Shown: positions 43,773 to 53,317 of the stretch, piece by piece | Layout: each line of letters starts with the position of its first letter | How positions within the stretch are numbered: position 1 is the stretch's first letter | Origin: Rhodococcus erythropolis NBRC 15567 | GTDB taxonomy: Bacteria; Actinomycetota; Actinomycetes; Mycobacteriales; Mycobacteriaceae | Assembly: GCF_001552595.1 (NCBI RefSeq) | Contig: NZ_BCRM01000001.1 | Coordinates: 248,001 to 312,000 of the forward strand | Reading direction: 5' to 3' | Length of the DNA stretch: 64,000 nucleotides | Program-made: the position numbers and the translations under genes | The notes under the pieces: model-generated | Told to the model about the DNA's origin: nothing | Seen by the model: the letters and a program-made list of their open reading frames with translations, nothing else | Databases searched by the model: none

Positions 43773-44966
43773 ATGGCTTTCGACGAAGAGGCAGTATCGC
43801 GTGATCTCACCGAAAAGGTGAACACGCTTCTCGCGGAGAACGATCCGAACAGTGTGTCGGTGTCGGATTTCCTCGGCGCACGATTCGACGCCGGACTGGC
43901 GTGGGTTCATTTCCCCGAAGGTCATGGGGGACTCGGTGTACCGCAGAGCTTTCAGCGTCAGGTGAACGCTCAGCTGGAGGCCGCCGGCGCACCCGGCCCG
44001 GCCACCGGCAAGAACGGCATCGGACTCGGCATGGCGGCACCGACCATCGCCGCCTTCGGTACCGAGGAGCAGAAGCAGAAGTTCCTGCGCCCGTTGTGGA
44101 CTGCGGAGACGGTCTACTGCCAGCTGTTCAGTGAACCGGGCGCAGGGTCGGACCTCGCGGCCGTCGCTACCCGCGCCGTCCGCGACGGCGACGACTGGAT
44201 AGTCAACGGGCAGAAGGTATGGACGTCGGGCGCGCAGAATGCGCAGCTGGCGATTCTCGTGGCCAGGACCGATCCGTCACGTTCCAAGCATGCGGGTCTG
44301 AGCTACTTCATCTGCGACATGACCGACCCGGGCGTCGATGTCCGGCCGCTGCGTCAGATCACCGGCGAGGCCGAATTCAACGAGGTATTCCTCACGGACG
44401 TCAGGATTCCGGACGCCAATCGCCTCGGAGCCGAAGGCCAGGGGTGGAAGGTTGCGACCACCACCCTGAACAACGAGCGTGTTGCCATCGGTTCGGGCGC
44501 ACCGCGTGAGGGAGGCATGATCGGAAAGGTCGCTCAGGCCTGGCGTGACGAGCCCGAGCTGCGTAATCCGGCGATGCACGACGAGTTGATGCGGCTCTGG
44601 ACCGAATCCGAAGTTGCGCGTCTGACCGGTGAGCGACTGCGCCAGCAGCTCGCCGCCGGCCAGCCTGGCCCCGAGGGCTCGGGAATGAAGCTCGCGTTTG
44701 CCGGTTTGGCTCAGCAGATTTCGGGTTTCGACCTCGAGCTGCACGGCGAAGCTGGTCTGCGCTACGACGACTGGACGCTGCGTCGACCGGATTCCGTCGA
44801 CTTCACCGGGCGTGAACCCGGATACCGGTACCTGCGAGCCAAGGGCAATTCGATCGAGGGCGGAACGTCGGAGATCCTGCGCAACGTCATCGCAGAACGT
44901 GTACTCGGGTTGCCGCCCGAGCATCGCGTCGACAAGGACATCGCCTGGAAGGACTTACCCCGATGA
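43773..44966 (+). CDS. Acyl-CoA dehydrogenase, first subunit of a pair
   Basis: 397 residues from ATG 43773 (AAGGA seven bases upstream). LFSEPGAGSDLA, WIVNGQKVWTSGAQNAQ, and the C-terminal GNSIEGGTSEILRNVIAERV are typical of the FadE29-like type. It overlaps the next ACAD gene by ATGA. In actinobacteria such overlapping pairs form alpha2beta2 dehydrogenases in steroid side-chain catabolism, so a heterotetramer is likely here. Confidence 0.88.
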   Translation: MAFDEEAVSRDLTEKVNTLLAENDPNSVSVSDFLGARFDAGLAWVHFPEGHGGLGVPQSFQRQVNAQLEAAGAPGPATGKNGIGLGMAAPTIAAFGTEEQKQKFLRPLWTAETVYCQLFSEPGAGSDLAAVATRAVRDGDDWIVNGQKVWTSGAQNAQLAILVARTDPSRSKHAGLSYFICDMTDPGVDVRPLRQITGEAEFNEVFLTDVRIPDANRLGAEGQGWKVATTTLNNERVAIGSGAPREGGMIGKVAQAWRDEPELRNPAMHDELMRLWTESEVARLTGERLRQQLAAGQPGPEGSGMKLAFAGLAQQISGFDLELHGEAGLRYDDWTLRRPDSVDFTGREPGYRYLRAKGNSIEGGTSEILRNVIAERVLGLPPEHRVDKDIAWKDLPR

Positions 44967-46060
44967 GCGCCGATCTGCTGTACTCCGAGACCGAACAAGA
45001 TCTGCGAGCCAGCGTCAGACGACTGCTGAGCGAGCGGGCCGGCGCCGACACCGTGGTCACGGCGTACGACGACGTGTCCGCCGACTTCACCGGGCTGTGG
45101 AAGTCGCTGGCGTCGGAACTCGGTTTGGCGGGACTGCTGGTACCCGAGGAACTGGGCGGGGCAGGTGCGTCGACGCGTGAGGCGGCGGTCGTGATGGAGG
45201 AGATCGGACGTGCGGTCGCTCCCGTTCCGTTCTTCTCCAGCGCGGTGCTGGCGACGACGGCGTTGCTGAAGGCCGGCGAGACCGAGGTGCTCGGTCAATT
45301 GGCAGCGGGGGATTCGACGGCTGCTCTGGTCGTCCCGTTGTCCACTGCACCAGGAACTTTCACACCTACTGTCAAGGTAACGGCGAGTGGACTCGTCGGC
45401 AGCGTCACGACGGTTGCCGGCGTCGCCGAGTCCGATGTTCTTGTTGTTCCGGTTGCCGGTGAGAGCGGCCTGGAGCTGCACACCGTTCGGATCGCCGACG
45501 CTACCGTCACGCCGGTTCTGTCCCTGGACATGACGCGCCGATTGGCGGACGTCGAGTTCTCGGGTTCGTCGTCGGTCCGTGTCGACAGCGGCAATGCGGC
45601 GCAAGCGGTTGAGGAAGCGTTGCTCTGCGGAAGCGCACTTCTGGCGTCCGAACAGTTCGCTGTAGCTCAGTGGTGCCTCGAAACGACTCTCGCGTATGTG
45701 AAGGAGCGCAAGCAGTTCGGCCGGGCGATCGGTTCGTACCAGGCGATCAAGCACCGCCTCGCCGATCTCTGGCTCGAAGTCAGCTCTTCGGGCGCGGCAG
45801 CACGCTATGCGGCGGACACCTATGCACGCGGCGACGCCGATGCGGCGATCGCAGCGACGGTGGCCCAGGCATTCTGCAGCGGCGTCGCGGTTCATGCTGC
45901 GGAGGAATGCGTCCAACTTCATGGTGGTATCGGAATGACGTGGGAGTATCCGGCGCACCTGTACCTCAAACGGGCGAAGAGCGATCAGCTGTCGCTGGGA
46001 ACCGCGTATCAGCATCGGGCACGCCTCGCCGAGTTGGTCGACCTCCCGATCTCGTCCTGA
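44963..46060 (+). CDS. Acyl-CoA dehydrogenase, second subunit of a pair
   Basis: 365 residues, shorter and less conserved than its partner: VPEELGGAGASTREAAVVME, a degenerate middle domain without the usual SEP-AGSD flavin loop, then ERKQFGRAIGSYQAIKHRLA and QLHGGIGMTWEYPAHLYLKR. The missing flavin-loop motif fits the FadE28-like partner that shares an active site with the first subunit. ATG overlaps the preceding stop. Confidence 0.86.
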   Translation: MSADLLYSETEQDLRASVRRLLSERAGADTVVTAYDDVSADFTGLWKSLASELGLAGLLVPEELGGAGASTREAAVVMEEIGRAVAPVPFFSSAVLATTALLKAGETEVLGQLAAGDSTAALVVPLSTAPGTFTPTVKVTASGLVGSVTTVAGVAESDVLVVPVAGESGLELHTVRIADATVTPVLSLDMTRRLADVEFSGSSSVRVDSGNAAQAVEEALLCGSALLASEQFAVAQWCLETTLAYVKERKQFGRAIGSYQAIKHRLADLWLEVSSSGAAARYAADTYARGDADAAIAATVAQAFCSGVAVHAAEECVQLHGGIGMTWEYPAHLYLKRAKSDQLSLGTAYQHRARLAELVDLPISS

Positions 46061-46091
46061 AACTCACCCACTATCTGTCTGGAGAATTGCT

Positions 46092-47075
46092 GTGAAGGCT
46101 TGGCGCGTCAACGAACTCGGTCAACCCCGCGATGTGCTCGCGTTGGAGGAGACCGCGGATCCCACCTCGAATGCGACGGAGATGTTGGTCAAGGTGCTGG
46201 CGGCTCCGGCCAACTTCCCCGACGTCCTCATGTGCCGGGGTGAGTACCAGATCAAGCCGCCACTGCCCTTTACACCCGGTGTCGAACTGTGTGGTGAAGT
46301 GGTCTCGGTCGGTGAATCGGTGACCAAGTTCGCAGTGGGGGACCGGGTGATCGGTAATCCGAGTCTGCCGTCCGGCGGATTCGCCGAGTACTCGGTACTG
46401 GATCAGAACAACACGTTCCCGGCGCCGTCGGCTCTCGACGACGCGGAAGCATCCGCTCTGAGCATCGGCTATCAGACAGCGTGGTTCGCTCTGCATCGCC
46501 GCACCCAACTGCTCGAGGGTGAGACGTTGTTGGTCCACGCTGCTGCGGGTGGTGTCGGTAGTGCGGCAGTGCAACTCGGCAAGGCGGCAGGCGCCAAGGT
46601 CATCGGTGTCGTCGGCGGCCCGGACAAGGCCGAGTACGCGCGCAAGCTCGGCGCCGACCTCGTCGTAGACCGTCACAGTGAGGACTTCGTGGCAGCGGTC
46701 AAGGAGTTCACTGGCGGCAAGGGCGCCGACGTGGTCTTCGATCCGGTCGGCGGCGACGCCTACGCGAAGTCCACCAAGTGCATCGCCTTCGAGGGACGGA
46801 TCGTCATCATCGGCTTCGCTGGTGGCACGATCCCGCAGCCGGCACTCAATCACGCTCTCATCAAGAACTATTCGATCATCGGACTGCACTGGGGGCTGTA
46901 CAAGGCCTACAACCAGCAGGCCATCGACGACTGCCACGTCGAGCTCACCAGGCTCGCCGATGCCGGCTTGGTCAAACCACTGATCAGTGAGCGGCTGTCG
47001 TTGACGGACGTTGCCGACGGTATCGGTCGCCTCGGCGACGGCACCACTGTTGGTCGCGTCGTGTTCCAGCCCTGA
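46092..47075 (+). CDS. NADPH:quinone oxidoreductase / zinc-free MDR family
   Basis: 327 residues from GTG 46092 (GGAG eight bases upstream). No zinc-binding Cys pattern; cofactor loop HAAAGGVGSAAVQLGKAAGA, then GGPDKAEYARKLGADLVVDR and GADVVFDPVGGDA. These features fit the quinone reductase/enoyl reductase branch of medium-chain reductases. Last gene before a 20-bp hairpin, so it closes this transcription unit; an enoyl-CoA reductase role is possible. Confidence 0.86.
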   Translation: MKAWRVNELGQPRDVLALEETADPTSNATEMLVKVLAAPANFPDVLMCRGEYQIKPPLPFTPGVELCGEVVSVGESVTKFAVGDRVIGNPSLPSGGFAEYSVLDQNNTFPAPSALDDAEASALSIGYQTAWFALHRRTQLLEGETLLVHAAAGGVGSAAVQLGKAAGAKVIGVVGGPDKAEYARKLGADLVVDRHSEDFVAAVKEFTGGKGADVVFDPVGGDAYAKSTKCIAFEGRIVIIGFAGGTIPQPALNHALIKNYSIIGLHWGLYKAYNQQAIDDCHVELTRLADAGLVKPLISERLSLTDVADGIGRLGDGTTVGRVVFQP

Positions 47076-47080
47076 TTCTT

Positions 47081-47126
47081 GCTGTGCGCCTTTATTAACC
47101 CCCGGCGGTTAATAAAGGCGCACAGC
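47081..47126 (+). terminator. Strong terminator hairpin
   Basis: Perfect 20-bp arms (47081-47100 and 47107-47126) around a 6-nt loop, six bases after the quinone reductase stop and before the thiolase gene. Confidence 0.85.
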
Positions 47127-47154
47127 ACTTCGTGTTCGACGAAAGGTTTCCCCG

Positions 47155-48354
47155 ATGAGGCAAGCTGTCATCGTTTCCACCGCCCGTACCCCGATCGGTA
47201 AGGCGTACCGCGGCGCGTTCAACAACACTCAGGCTCAAGAGCTTGCTGCACATGCCATTTCGCATGCAGTTCAGCGCGCGGGCCTCGAGGGCGGCGAGGT
47301 CGAGGACGTCATCCTCGGCGCCGCGCTGCAGCAGGGATCTTCCGGCGGCAACGTCGCACGGCAAGCGGTGCTGCGGGCCGGGCTTCCGGACTCGGTTTCC
47401 GGAATGACGATCGATCGTCAGTGCTCGTCCGGGCTCATGGCCATCGCGACCGCAGCCAAGCAGATCGTGGACGACGGAATGCAGATCGCGGTCGGCGGCG
47501 GAGTCGAATCGATCTCGTTGGTCCAGAACGATCACATGAACAACTTCCGCGCGGCTGATCCGTGGCTGAAGGAAAACAAGCCGTCGATCTACATGCCGAT
47601 GCTGCACACGGCCGAGATCGTCGCCGAACGCTACGGAGTGACCCGCGAGCAGCAGGACGAGTTCGCGCTCGTCTCGCAGCAGCGGACCGCAGCAGCTCAG
47701 AACGCAGGTCGGTTCGATCTCGAGATCGTCCCGCTGCCCTCGATCAAGCAGGTGCAGGACAAGGGGACGGGTGAGATCCGCAGCGAGTCCGTGACGCTGA
47801 CCCTGGACGAAGGCAACCGCGCTTCCACCACGTTGGAAGGGTTGTCGAGTCTGCGACCGGTTCTGGCCGACGGGACTGTCAGTGCGCATTCCTCCATCAC
47901 TGCGGGCAACTCGTCTCAGCTCTCGGACGGTGCCTCCGCTTCGGTGCTGATGGAGGCAGGCGAGGCGGAACGCCGCGGGTTGGCTCCTCTCGGTATCTAC
48001 CGTGGGATGGCTGTCGCGGGTTGTGCTCCCGACGAGATGGGCATCGGACCGGTGTTCGCGATTCCGCGTCTGCTGGATCTTCACGGACTGAAGGTCGACG
48101 ACATCGATCTCTGGGAACTCAACGAGGCCTTCGCCTCTCAGGCCCTGTACTGCCGCGACAAGCTCGGGATCGATCCCGAGAAGTACAACGTCGACGGCGG
48201 CGGTATCTCCGTCGGCCATCCGTACGGAATGACGGGTGCTCGTCTGGTCGGCCATGCTCTTCTGGAAGGAAAACGGCGCGGAGCCAAGCTCGTGGTGGTG
48301 ACCATGTGCATCGGCGGCGGCATGGGTGCTGCCGGGCTTTTCGAGGTCGCATGA
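47155..48354 (+). CDS. Thiolase (acetyl-CoA acyltransferase, FadA-type)
   Basis: 399 residues with all thiolase landmarks: [12 protein letters not shown], the nucleophile Cys in [22 protein letters not shown], the His in [14 protein letters not shown], and the second Cys in [13 protein letters not shown]. It releases acetyl- or propionyl-CoA in the last beta-oxidation step. Overlaps the next SDR gene by ATGA. Confidence 0.93.
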   Translation: MRQAVIVSTARTPIGKAYRGAFNNTQAQELAAHAISHAVQRAGLEGGEVEDVILGAALQQGSSGGNVARQAVLRAGLPDSVSGMTIDRQCSSGLMAIATAAKQIVDDGMQIAVGGGVESISLVQNDHMNNFRAADPWLKENKPSIYMPMLHTAEIVAERYGVTREQQDEFALVSQQRTAAAQNAGRFDLEIVPLPSIKQVQDKGTGEIRSESVTLTLDEGNRASTTLEGLSSLRPVLADGTVSAHSSITAGNSSQLSDGASASVLMEAGEAERRGLAPLGIYRGMAVAGCAPDEMGIGPVFAIPRLLDLHGLKVDDIDLWELNEAFASQALYCRDKLGIDPEKYNVDGGGISVGHPYGMTGARLVGHALLEGKRRGAKLVVVTMCIGGGMGAAGLFEVA

Positions 48355-49136
48355 GCTTGATCGAGGGACTGTTCGACGTCAGTGGCAAGACCGTTGTGGT
48401 CACCGGTGGATCACGCGGCATCGGATACATGATCGCTCGCGGATTTGTCGAAGGCGGAGCGACGGTCGTCATTTCGGCCCGAAAAGCCGAAGCCTGTGAC
48501 GAAGCCGCGCGAGAGCTTTCGGAGTTCGGCACCTGCATTTCGCATCCGGCCGATCTGTCCACGGACGAGGGGATCGAGAGCCTCGCTGCGAAGGTCGCCG
48601 AGATTTCGCCGACGCTCGACGTACTGGTCAACAACGCCGGTGCCACGTGGGGAGCTCCCGTCGACGATTTTCCGGCCGCCGGCTTCGACAAGATTTTCGA
48701 CATCAATGTCAAGGCAATCTTCCTCTTGACGCAGAAGCTGTTGCCGCAGTTGCGTTCTGCAGCCACTGCGGAAGATCCCGCGCGCGTGATCAATATCGGA
48801 TCGATCGACGGACTCGTGGTGTCGGGTTCGGAGAACTTCTCGTACGGAGCCAGTAAGGCTGCGGTGCACATGTTGACGCGCAAGCTCGCGGCAACGCTTG
48901 CGGGGGAACAGATCACGGTCAATGCCATTGCGCCGGGCCCGTTCCCGTCGAAGATGATGGCATTCCTCCTCGAGGACGAGCAAAGTGCAAAGGCTGTGGC
49001 GGACTCGGTCCCGTTGGGCAGGGTCGGAACTCCCCAGGATGCTGCAGGTCTTGCCATTTTCCTGGCTTCACGTGCCGGGGCTTATCTGACCGGCGCGGTG
49101 ATTCCACTCGACGGCGGTGCGAGCGGAGCGCGCTGA
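48351..49136 (+). CDS. Short-chain dehydrogenase/reductase (RhlG-like)
   Basis: 261 residues: cofactor loop [15 protein letters not shown] after beta 2 (Arg-Lys, NADP preference), [10 protein letters not shown], and catalytic Ser/YGASK. It follows the thiolase with a 4-bp overlap and ends before a perfect hairpin. NADP preference suggests a reductive role, or an oxidation serving a different step than the FabG-like enzyme at 42980. Confidence 0.86.
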   Translation: MSLIEGLFDVSGKTVVVTGGSRGIGYMIARGFVEGGATVVISARKAEACDEAARELSEFGTCISHPADLSTDEGIESLAAKVAEISPTLDVLVNNAGATWGAPVDDFPAAGFDKIFDINVKAIFLLTQKLLPQLRSAATAEDPARVINIGSIDGLVVSGSENFSYGASKAAVHMLTRKLAATLAGEQITVNAIAPGPFPSKMMAFLLEDEQSAKAVADSVPLGRVGTPQDAAGLAIFLASRAGAYLTGAVIPLDGGASGAR

Positions 49137-49159
49137 CCTACTGACTGATCTTCTCTGTC

Positions 49160-49206
49160 CGAAAAGGCCTGAAAGTCTGAACTACTATGACTTTCAGGCC
49201 TTTTCG
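49160..49206 (+). terminator. Terminator hairpin closing the catabolic island
   Basis: Perfect 18-bp arms CGAAAAGGCCTGAAAGTC (49160-49177) and complement (49189-49206), 11-nt loop, followed by a T-containing tract. Confidence 0.85.
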
Positions 49207-49309
49207 CGTCTTTGTCTGATTGGGTTATCTGTGACTGCAGTTGCTAGATTGTCCGAGGTTCGGGGGGAACGACGACGACAACACCAACAATCCCGGCCAT
49301 GGGGGAGTC

Positions 49310-50509
49310 ATGTTTCGCGCGGGGAGATCGTTGGGGGTGTTCGGGGTAGTTGCTGCTCTGGCAGCTGCTGCCGTCACGGCGGTGGCTTCGCCGGCGATGG
49401 CTGCGCCGGGATGCGTCGGAGTCAGTGGCGTCGGTAGTAGTGGAGGTCCGGCCAATGCGGCGCCGTGGCTCAACGGCAACACCGGAGGGTTGCCAGGTCT
49501 GTCCGGTCGTACTACCGCGATCGAAAAGATCACCGGCACATACAGTCCCAACAAGACGGTTGATCGCTTCAATGTCCTGGGAACCGACCTGGGCATCATG
49601 TGGGACAACGGTGCGGGGCAGATTCTGACCGCTTTCGGCGATACCACCGGGCTCAGTCGTAACCCCACCTGCGACGGTTTGGTGGGCGAGTGGCGAAGTA
49701 ATGTGCTCTTCCGCAGCTCGGATCGGGTACTCGCCGACGGGATGCGCATCGACAGCGCGCCGAAGGACGGTACCGGTCAGGCGCGTGAGATCATCTCCGG
49801 TCTGAAGATTCCGGGCGTCGAGGCTTCCAGTATCCCCACGAGCGGCATAGCAGTGAACGGTGTGCAGTATCTGAGCTACATGTCGGTGCGCAACTGGGGC
49901 GAGGCCGGGCAGTGGAGTACAAACTACTCACAGATTGCCACCTCCTCGGACAACGGCGAGACGTGGACCATGCGTCCGGAGACGCTGCGCCCCAATATCG
50001 GTGGGGTTCTTCCCGCGGGTGTCGCCCCCGTCGCCGGTAGCGAGAACTTTCAGATGAGCTCGATGGTGAAGGACGGCGGGTTCGTCTACAACTACGGAAC
50101 CCCCGCGGGACGATCCGGCGAGGTTCGACTTTCTCGCGTGCCCGAGGGGGCGATCCTCGATCTTTCCGCCTACGAGTACTGGAACGGAAACGGCTGGATC
50201 CGAGCTGATCCCGCTGCGGCCGTACCCGTCATGGGCGGCCGCATCGGGGAGATCTCCGTTCAGTACAACGAGTTCCTCGGCAAGTTCGTGGCGATGTACG
50301 CCGACGCGTTCAGTTCGATCGTGATGCGAACCGCTCCCAGTCCGGTCGGTCCGTGGACGGCACCGGAAACATTGGTCAATCTGGTCGAGGTTCCCGGTAT
50401 CTACGCTGCATACATCCACCCGTGGTCCAGTGGTTCGGATCTGTACTTCCTTGCCACCACGTGGGCCGACTACAACGTCATGTTGATGCGTACGACGCTC
50501 GTTCGCTGA
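49310..50509 (+). CDS. Secreted DUF4185-family protein, paralogue 1
   Basis: 399 residues from ATG 49310 (GGGGGAG upstream). Sec signal peptide (about 1-32, ending SPAMA). The body repeats beta-propeller-like motifs typical of DUF4185: FNVLGTDLGIMWDNGAGQ, LTAFGDTTG, WRSNVLFRSSD, VKDGGFVYNYGTPAGRSGE, and LYFLATTWADYNVMLMRTTL. Such proteins are thought to be sugar-binding or glycosidase-like five-bladed folds; no activity is established here. A close paralogue lies at 56838. Confidence 0.85.
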   Translation: MFRAGRSLGVFGVVAALAAAAVTAVASPAMAAPGCVGVSGVGSSGGPANAAPWLNGNTGGLPGLSGRTTAIEKITGTYSPNKTVDRFNVLGTDLGIMWDNGAGQILTAFGDTTGLSRNPTCDGLVGEWRSNVLFRSSDRVLADGMRIDSAPKDGTGQAREIISGLKIPGVEASSIPTSGIAVNGVQYLSYMSVRNWGEAGQWSTNYSQIATSSDNGETWTMRPETLRPNIGGVLPAGVAPVAGSENFQMSSMVKDGGFVYNYGTPAGRSGEVRLSRVPEGAILDLSAYEYWNGNGWIRADPAAAVPVMGGRIGEISVQYNEFLGKFVAMYADAFSSIVMRTAPSPVGPWTAPETLVNLVEVPGIYAAYIHPWSSGSDLYFLATTWADYNVMLMRTTLVR

Positions 50510-50511
50510 TC

Positions 50512-50557
50512 CGACTCACGTTTGCGCTGACTCAGGTTTGCGCCGAGTTACATTTGC
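50512..50557. repeat. Degenerate 16-bp tandem repeat at a gene 3' end
   Basis: Three imperfect units containing TTTGCG, spaced about 16 bp, spanning the YhgE gene stop. On the minus strand the units read GCG/ACG-CAA-A-- followed by TAA, TGA and TGA. Confidence 0.45.
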
Positions 50558-52587
50558 GTTGGTTGGAGGTACACGATCTCCTCGGTGATCGGCGCGTCGT
50601 CATCGGCGTCGGTCGGCGGTTCTTGTCGGCGGCGCCACCAGATGGTGAACAGGACGGCTCCGATCACCAAGGCAGCCAGAGCGATTACCGCCACCCAGAA
50701 TTTCGGGCCGTAGTATCCGACAAGGACCATGCGCATGGCGTTGCGCGCCCACGTGAGTGGCATCAGGGCGTGCAGCCACTGCAGAACCGTCGGCATCTGT
50801 TCGATGGGGTACACCGCGCCGAAGGCGAAGATCTGAATCATCAAGGCGCCCAAAGCGATGAAGGTTCCGTTGACGGCTCCGAACACAACGGTGAAGAGCC
50901 TGCCCGAGCTGACCGCGGCGGCACCCACCAGGATCATCACTGCGATCATCGCCAGAACACTAGGTGGTTCGACGTTTGCCACGGTCAGTGACACCACCGA
51001 CAACACGAGCGCCGCGACCAAGGTGACCAGGGCGGGAATGCGGTAGCGGCGCAGCCCCTCACGCACCACGCTGGTGTGCGAGTTCAGTGAACGTCCGCGT
51101 CGTGGACGGACGACGAACCACGTGAGAATTCCGCACAGGAACAGTGCCACCGAGATTACGGCAGGGACGGCTCCCGGTCCGAAACCGGCTGCGGGATAGT
51201 TGTTCCGCGCGTCGACGGCAACCGGGGACGAGAGCAGATTGGCTGTGGTGGCGCGTTCGTCGTCCGAGAACTGCGGCACCTGGGCGGCGCCGTCGGACAA
51301 ACCGGTGGCGAGTTCTGCGCTGCCCGCGTCGAGCTCGCCGACGCCGGCCGATAGCTGCCCGAGACCGTCACGGAGCGCAATACTTCCGGTGTCCAACTGC
51401 CCGAGGCCGGTGGAGAGTTCCTGTGCGCCGGTAGCGAGTTGGCCTGCGCCGTCGGACAGTTGGCCTAGTCCCGTGTTGAGTTCACCTGCACCGGCCGCCG
51501 CGGCAAGAAGCCCGCCACGGTAGTCGCTGCTCGGATCGGTGAGTTGGCGCGAGATCTCCCGCGCACCGTCGCGAAGCTGGCCGAGCTGACCGATCACGTC
51601 GTCGTCCGACGGTTGTGCAGTCAGGGAAGCCCGCAGTCCACCCAGGGCTTCGACGAGTCCGGCGGAGACCGGATCGGCCGAGTTTCGAAGCATCGACGTG
51701 AGGGCGTCGATCTGACCGACGACGGCGTCCGAGGACCCCGCGAGGTCGAGTACCGGGGTGGTGACCATGTCGACCACTTCGCTGATCTGACGGGCGCCTG
51801 CGCCGAGTTCGTCGGTTCCCCCGACCAACTGGTTGAGTCCGCTGCTCAGCTCGCCCGAGCCTGCAGCAGCTTCGTTCGCTCCAGCAGCCAGCTCGCCGGC
51901 TCCGGCGGCCAGCTCCTTGCCGCCTTGATTCGCTTCACCCATGCCGGTGGCGAGTTCCTTGCTTCCGGCGTAGAGCTCGTTGGTTCCGGCGAGTGCCTCG
52001 GAGGATCCGTCGGAGAGTTGTTGCGCGCCAGCGGCTGCTTCACCGAATCCTGTTCCGAGTTCACCCAACCCGACCAGCACCTGGTCGATGGACTGCTCGC
52101 CGATCGACTCGGAGACCGCCGAGCGCACCTGAGCGATGATGCTTTCACCGACCGGGCCGGCGACCAGACTGTTGTAATCGTTGTACAAGACGTCGAGTTC
52201 GGCCTTGCGGCCCGAACCCGATGCGGCACTGGCCACGTCTGCGCTGAAAGTCTTGGGAATGACGACCGAGAAGTAGTAGGTGCCGTCGTTGACGCCGTCG
52301 GCGGCTTCCTGTTCCGAGACGACCTTCCATGCAACGTCTCCGCTCTCGACGAGCGCGGCAACAACTTCATCGCCGGCTTGCAGACGTGTTCCGTCGAGTT
52401 CTGTGCCGGCATCGGCGTTGACGATGGCGACGGGCAAGCGGTTGACCGTGTCGCCCGGATCCCACAGTGCCCACATGTAGAACGCCGCAATCGACAGCGG
52501 TGCGATGACGAGGACAGCGAGAACTGTCCGGATGATGTGCGTGCGTCGCGTCGTGGCCGCGTTGTCGACTACGGGTTGTGGCGCCAT
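50548..52587 (-). CDS. YhgE/Pip-type membrane protein
   Basis: 679 residues from ATG 52587. One N-terminal membrane helix, a conserved extracellular YhgE head (ALWDPGDTVNRLPVAIVNAD, GTYYFSVVIPKTFS), a long run of glycine/alanine/leucine heptads (units like GLGQLSDGAGQLATGAQEL) from about 190 to 430, and five or six C-terminal membrane helices of the ABC2-permease type. The family includes phage infection protein Pip and type VII-associated EsaA-like proteins; the helical stalk projects from the cell. The gene stands alone. Confidence 0.86.
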   Translation of the reverse strand: MAPQPVVDNAATTRRTHIIRTVLAVLVIAPLSIAAFYMWALWDPGDTVNRLPVAIVNADAGTELDGTRLQAGDEVVAALVESGDVAWKVVSEQEAADGVNDGTYYFSVVIPKTFSADVASAASGSGRKAELDVLYNDYNSLVAGPVGESIIAQVRSAVSESIGEQSIDQVLVGLGELGTGFGEAAAGAQQLSDGSSEALAGTNELYAGSKELATGMGEANQGGKELAAGAGELAAGANEAAAGSGELSSGLNQLVGGTDELGAGARQISEVVDMVTTPVLDLAGSSDAVVGQIDALTSMLRNSADPVSAGLVEALGGLRASLTAQPSDDDVIGQLGQLRDGAREISRQLTDPSSDYRGGLLAAAAGAGELNTGLGQLSDGAGQLATGAQELSTGLGQLDTGSIALRDGLGQLSAGVGELDAGSAELATGLSDGAAQVPQFSDDERATTANLLSSPVAVDARNNYPAAGFGPGAVPAVISVALFLCGILTWFVVRPRRGRSLNSHTSVVREGLRRYRIPALVTLVAALVLSVVSLTVANVEPPSVLAMIAVMILVGAAAVSSGRLFTVVFGAVNGTFIALGALMIQIFAFGAVYPIEQMPTVLQWLHALMPLTWARNAMRMVLVGYYGPKFWVAVIALAALVIGAVLFTIWWRRRQEPPTDADDDAPITEEIVYLQPTQM

Positions 52588-52720
52588 GTGGAGCTCTCTT
52601 CTCGTGGACCGAAGCAGTTGTGGCACGAAAGAAAGCCACCAAAACTGCTGGACATACGTCCAGCTCGGTCACGATACAAAGCAAACGGCCATCCTGTGAC
52701 CGTTTTCGAAGAATTGGGCG

Positions 52721-53317
52721 TTATCGGCCGCCGTGCTCTGCCTCGATCTTTGCCCACTCCCACCCGCGGAAGTTGGCCAGACGAAGCTCCTCTGCTTCGT
52801 CGAAGGTGTACCACTCGGTGCTCGGCGCATCGGGGAGAGTGCCGCGCAAGTATTCGCCCAGGTAGTGAAGTGGGCCTTCCCAGCCGGTTCCGACGCCGTA
52901 GCAGCCGGTGTCCGGGTCGTTGCGGAAGACATCGGCGACGGAGGCGTGCTCCAACTCGAGCCAGGTGGCGTCGGGGCCGTCTGCAGTCAGCCGGATCTCG
53001 ACCTGATCGCTGTATCCGCGATCGCCGGGCGGTGTCCACTGCAGTCGCAGCAGGTGTGGGGCGTCGCAGGCCAGGATCTCGCCACTTGCCTGGCCTTCGA
53101 AGGCGTACGAGCCGCCCACCTGGAAGTCTCCGCTCACCGGAAGGAAGAAACGGTTGATGCGGTCAGGGGTCGTGATGGCGTCCCAGACGTCGTCGACCGA
53201 CGCGTTGTAGCGGCGCTTGAGTACGGCAGTTCGAGCCGCACCTTCTGCGATGTCGCGGTTGCCCATGCTCCGCTCTACCGCCGTGAGGCTGGTGTCCTGG
53301 TTCGCGATCTCGGTCAT
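52721..53317 (-). CDS. SRPBCC/AHSA1-domain protein
   Basis: 198 residues from ATG 53317 (AGGAG seven bases upstream). A helix-grip domain: RYNASVDDVWDAITTPDRIN, GDFQVGGSYAFEGQASGEIL, LRLQWTPPGD. It overlaps the ArsR-type gene by 4 bp, the common ArsR-AHSA1 pair; the protein may bind a hydrophobic ligand or act on it. Confidence 0.87.
   Translation of the reverse strand: MTEIANQDTSLTAVERSMGNRDIAEGAARTAVLKRRYNASVDDVWDAITTPDRINRFFLPVSGDFQVGGSYAFEGQASGEILACDAPHLLRLQWTPPGDRGYSDQVEIRLTADGPDATWLELEHASVADVFRNDPDTGCYGVGTGWEGPLHYLGEYLRGTLPDAPSTEWYTFDEAEELRLANFRGWEWAKIEAEHGGR

Noticed and set aside
45661..45690. tRNA-like D-arm sequence (TAGCTCAGTGG)
   Set aside because: It lies inside the well-supported second acyl-CoA dehydrogenase gene, and no acceptor stem or T-arm can be paired around it.
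51544..53157. 537-codon reading frame on the plus strand
   Set aside because: Antisense to the YhgE/Pip and SRPBCC genes; repetitive composition simply mirrors the heptad repeats of YhgE.
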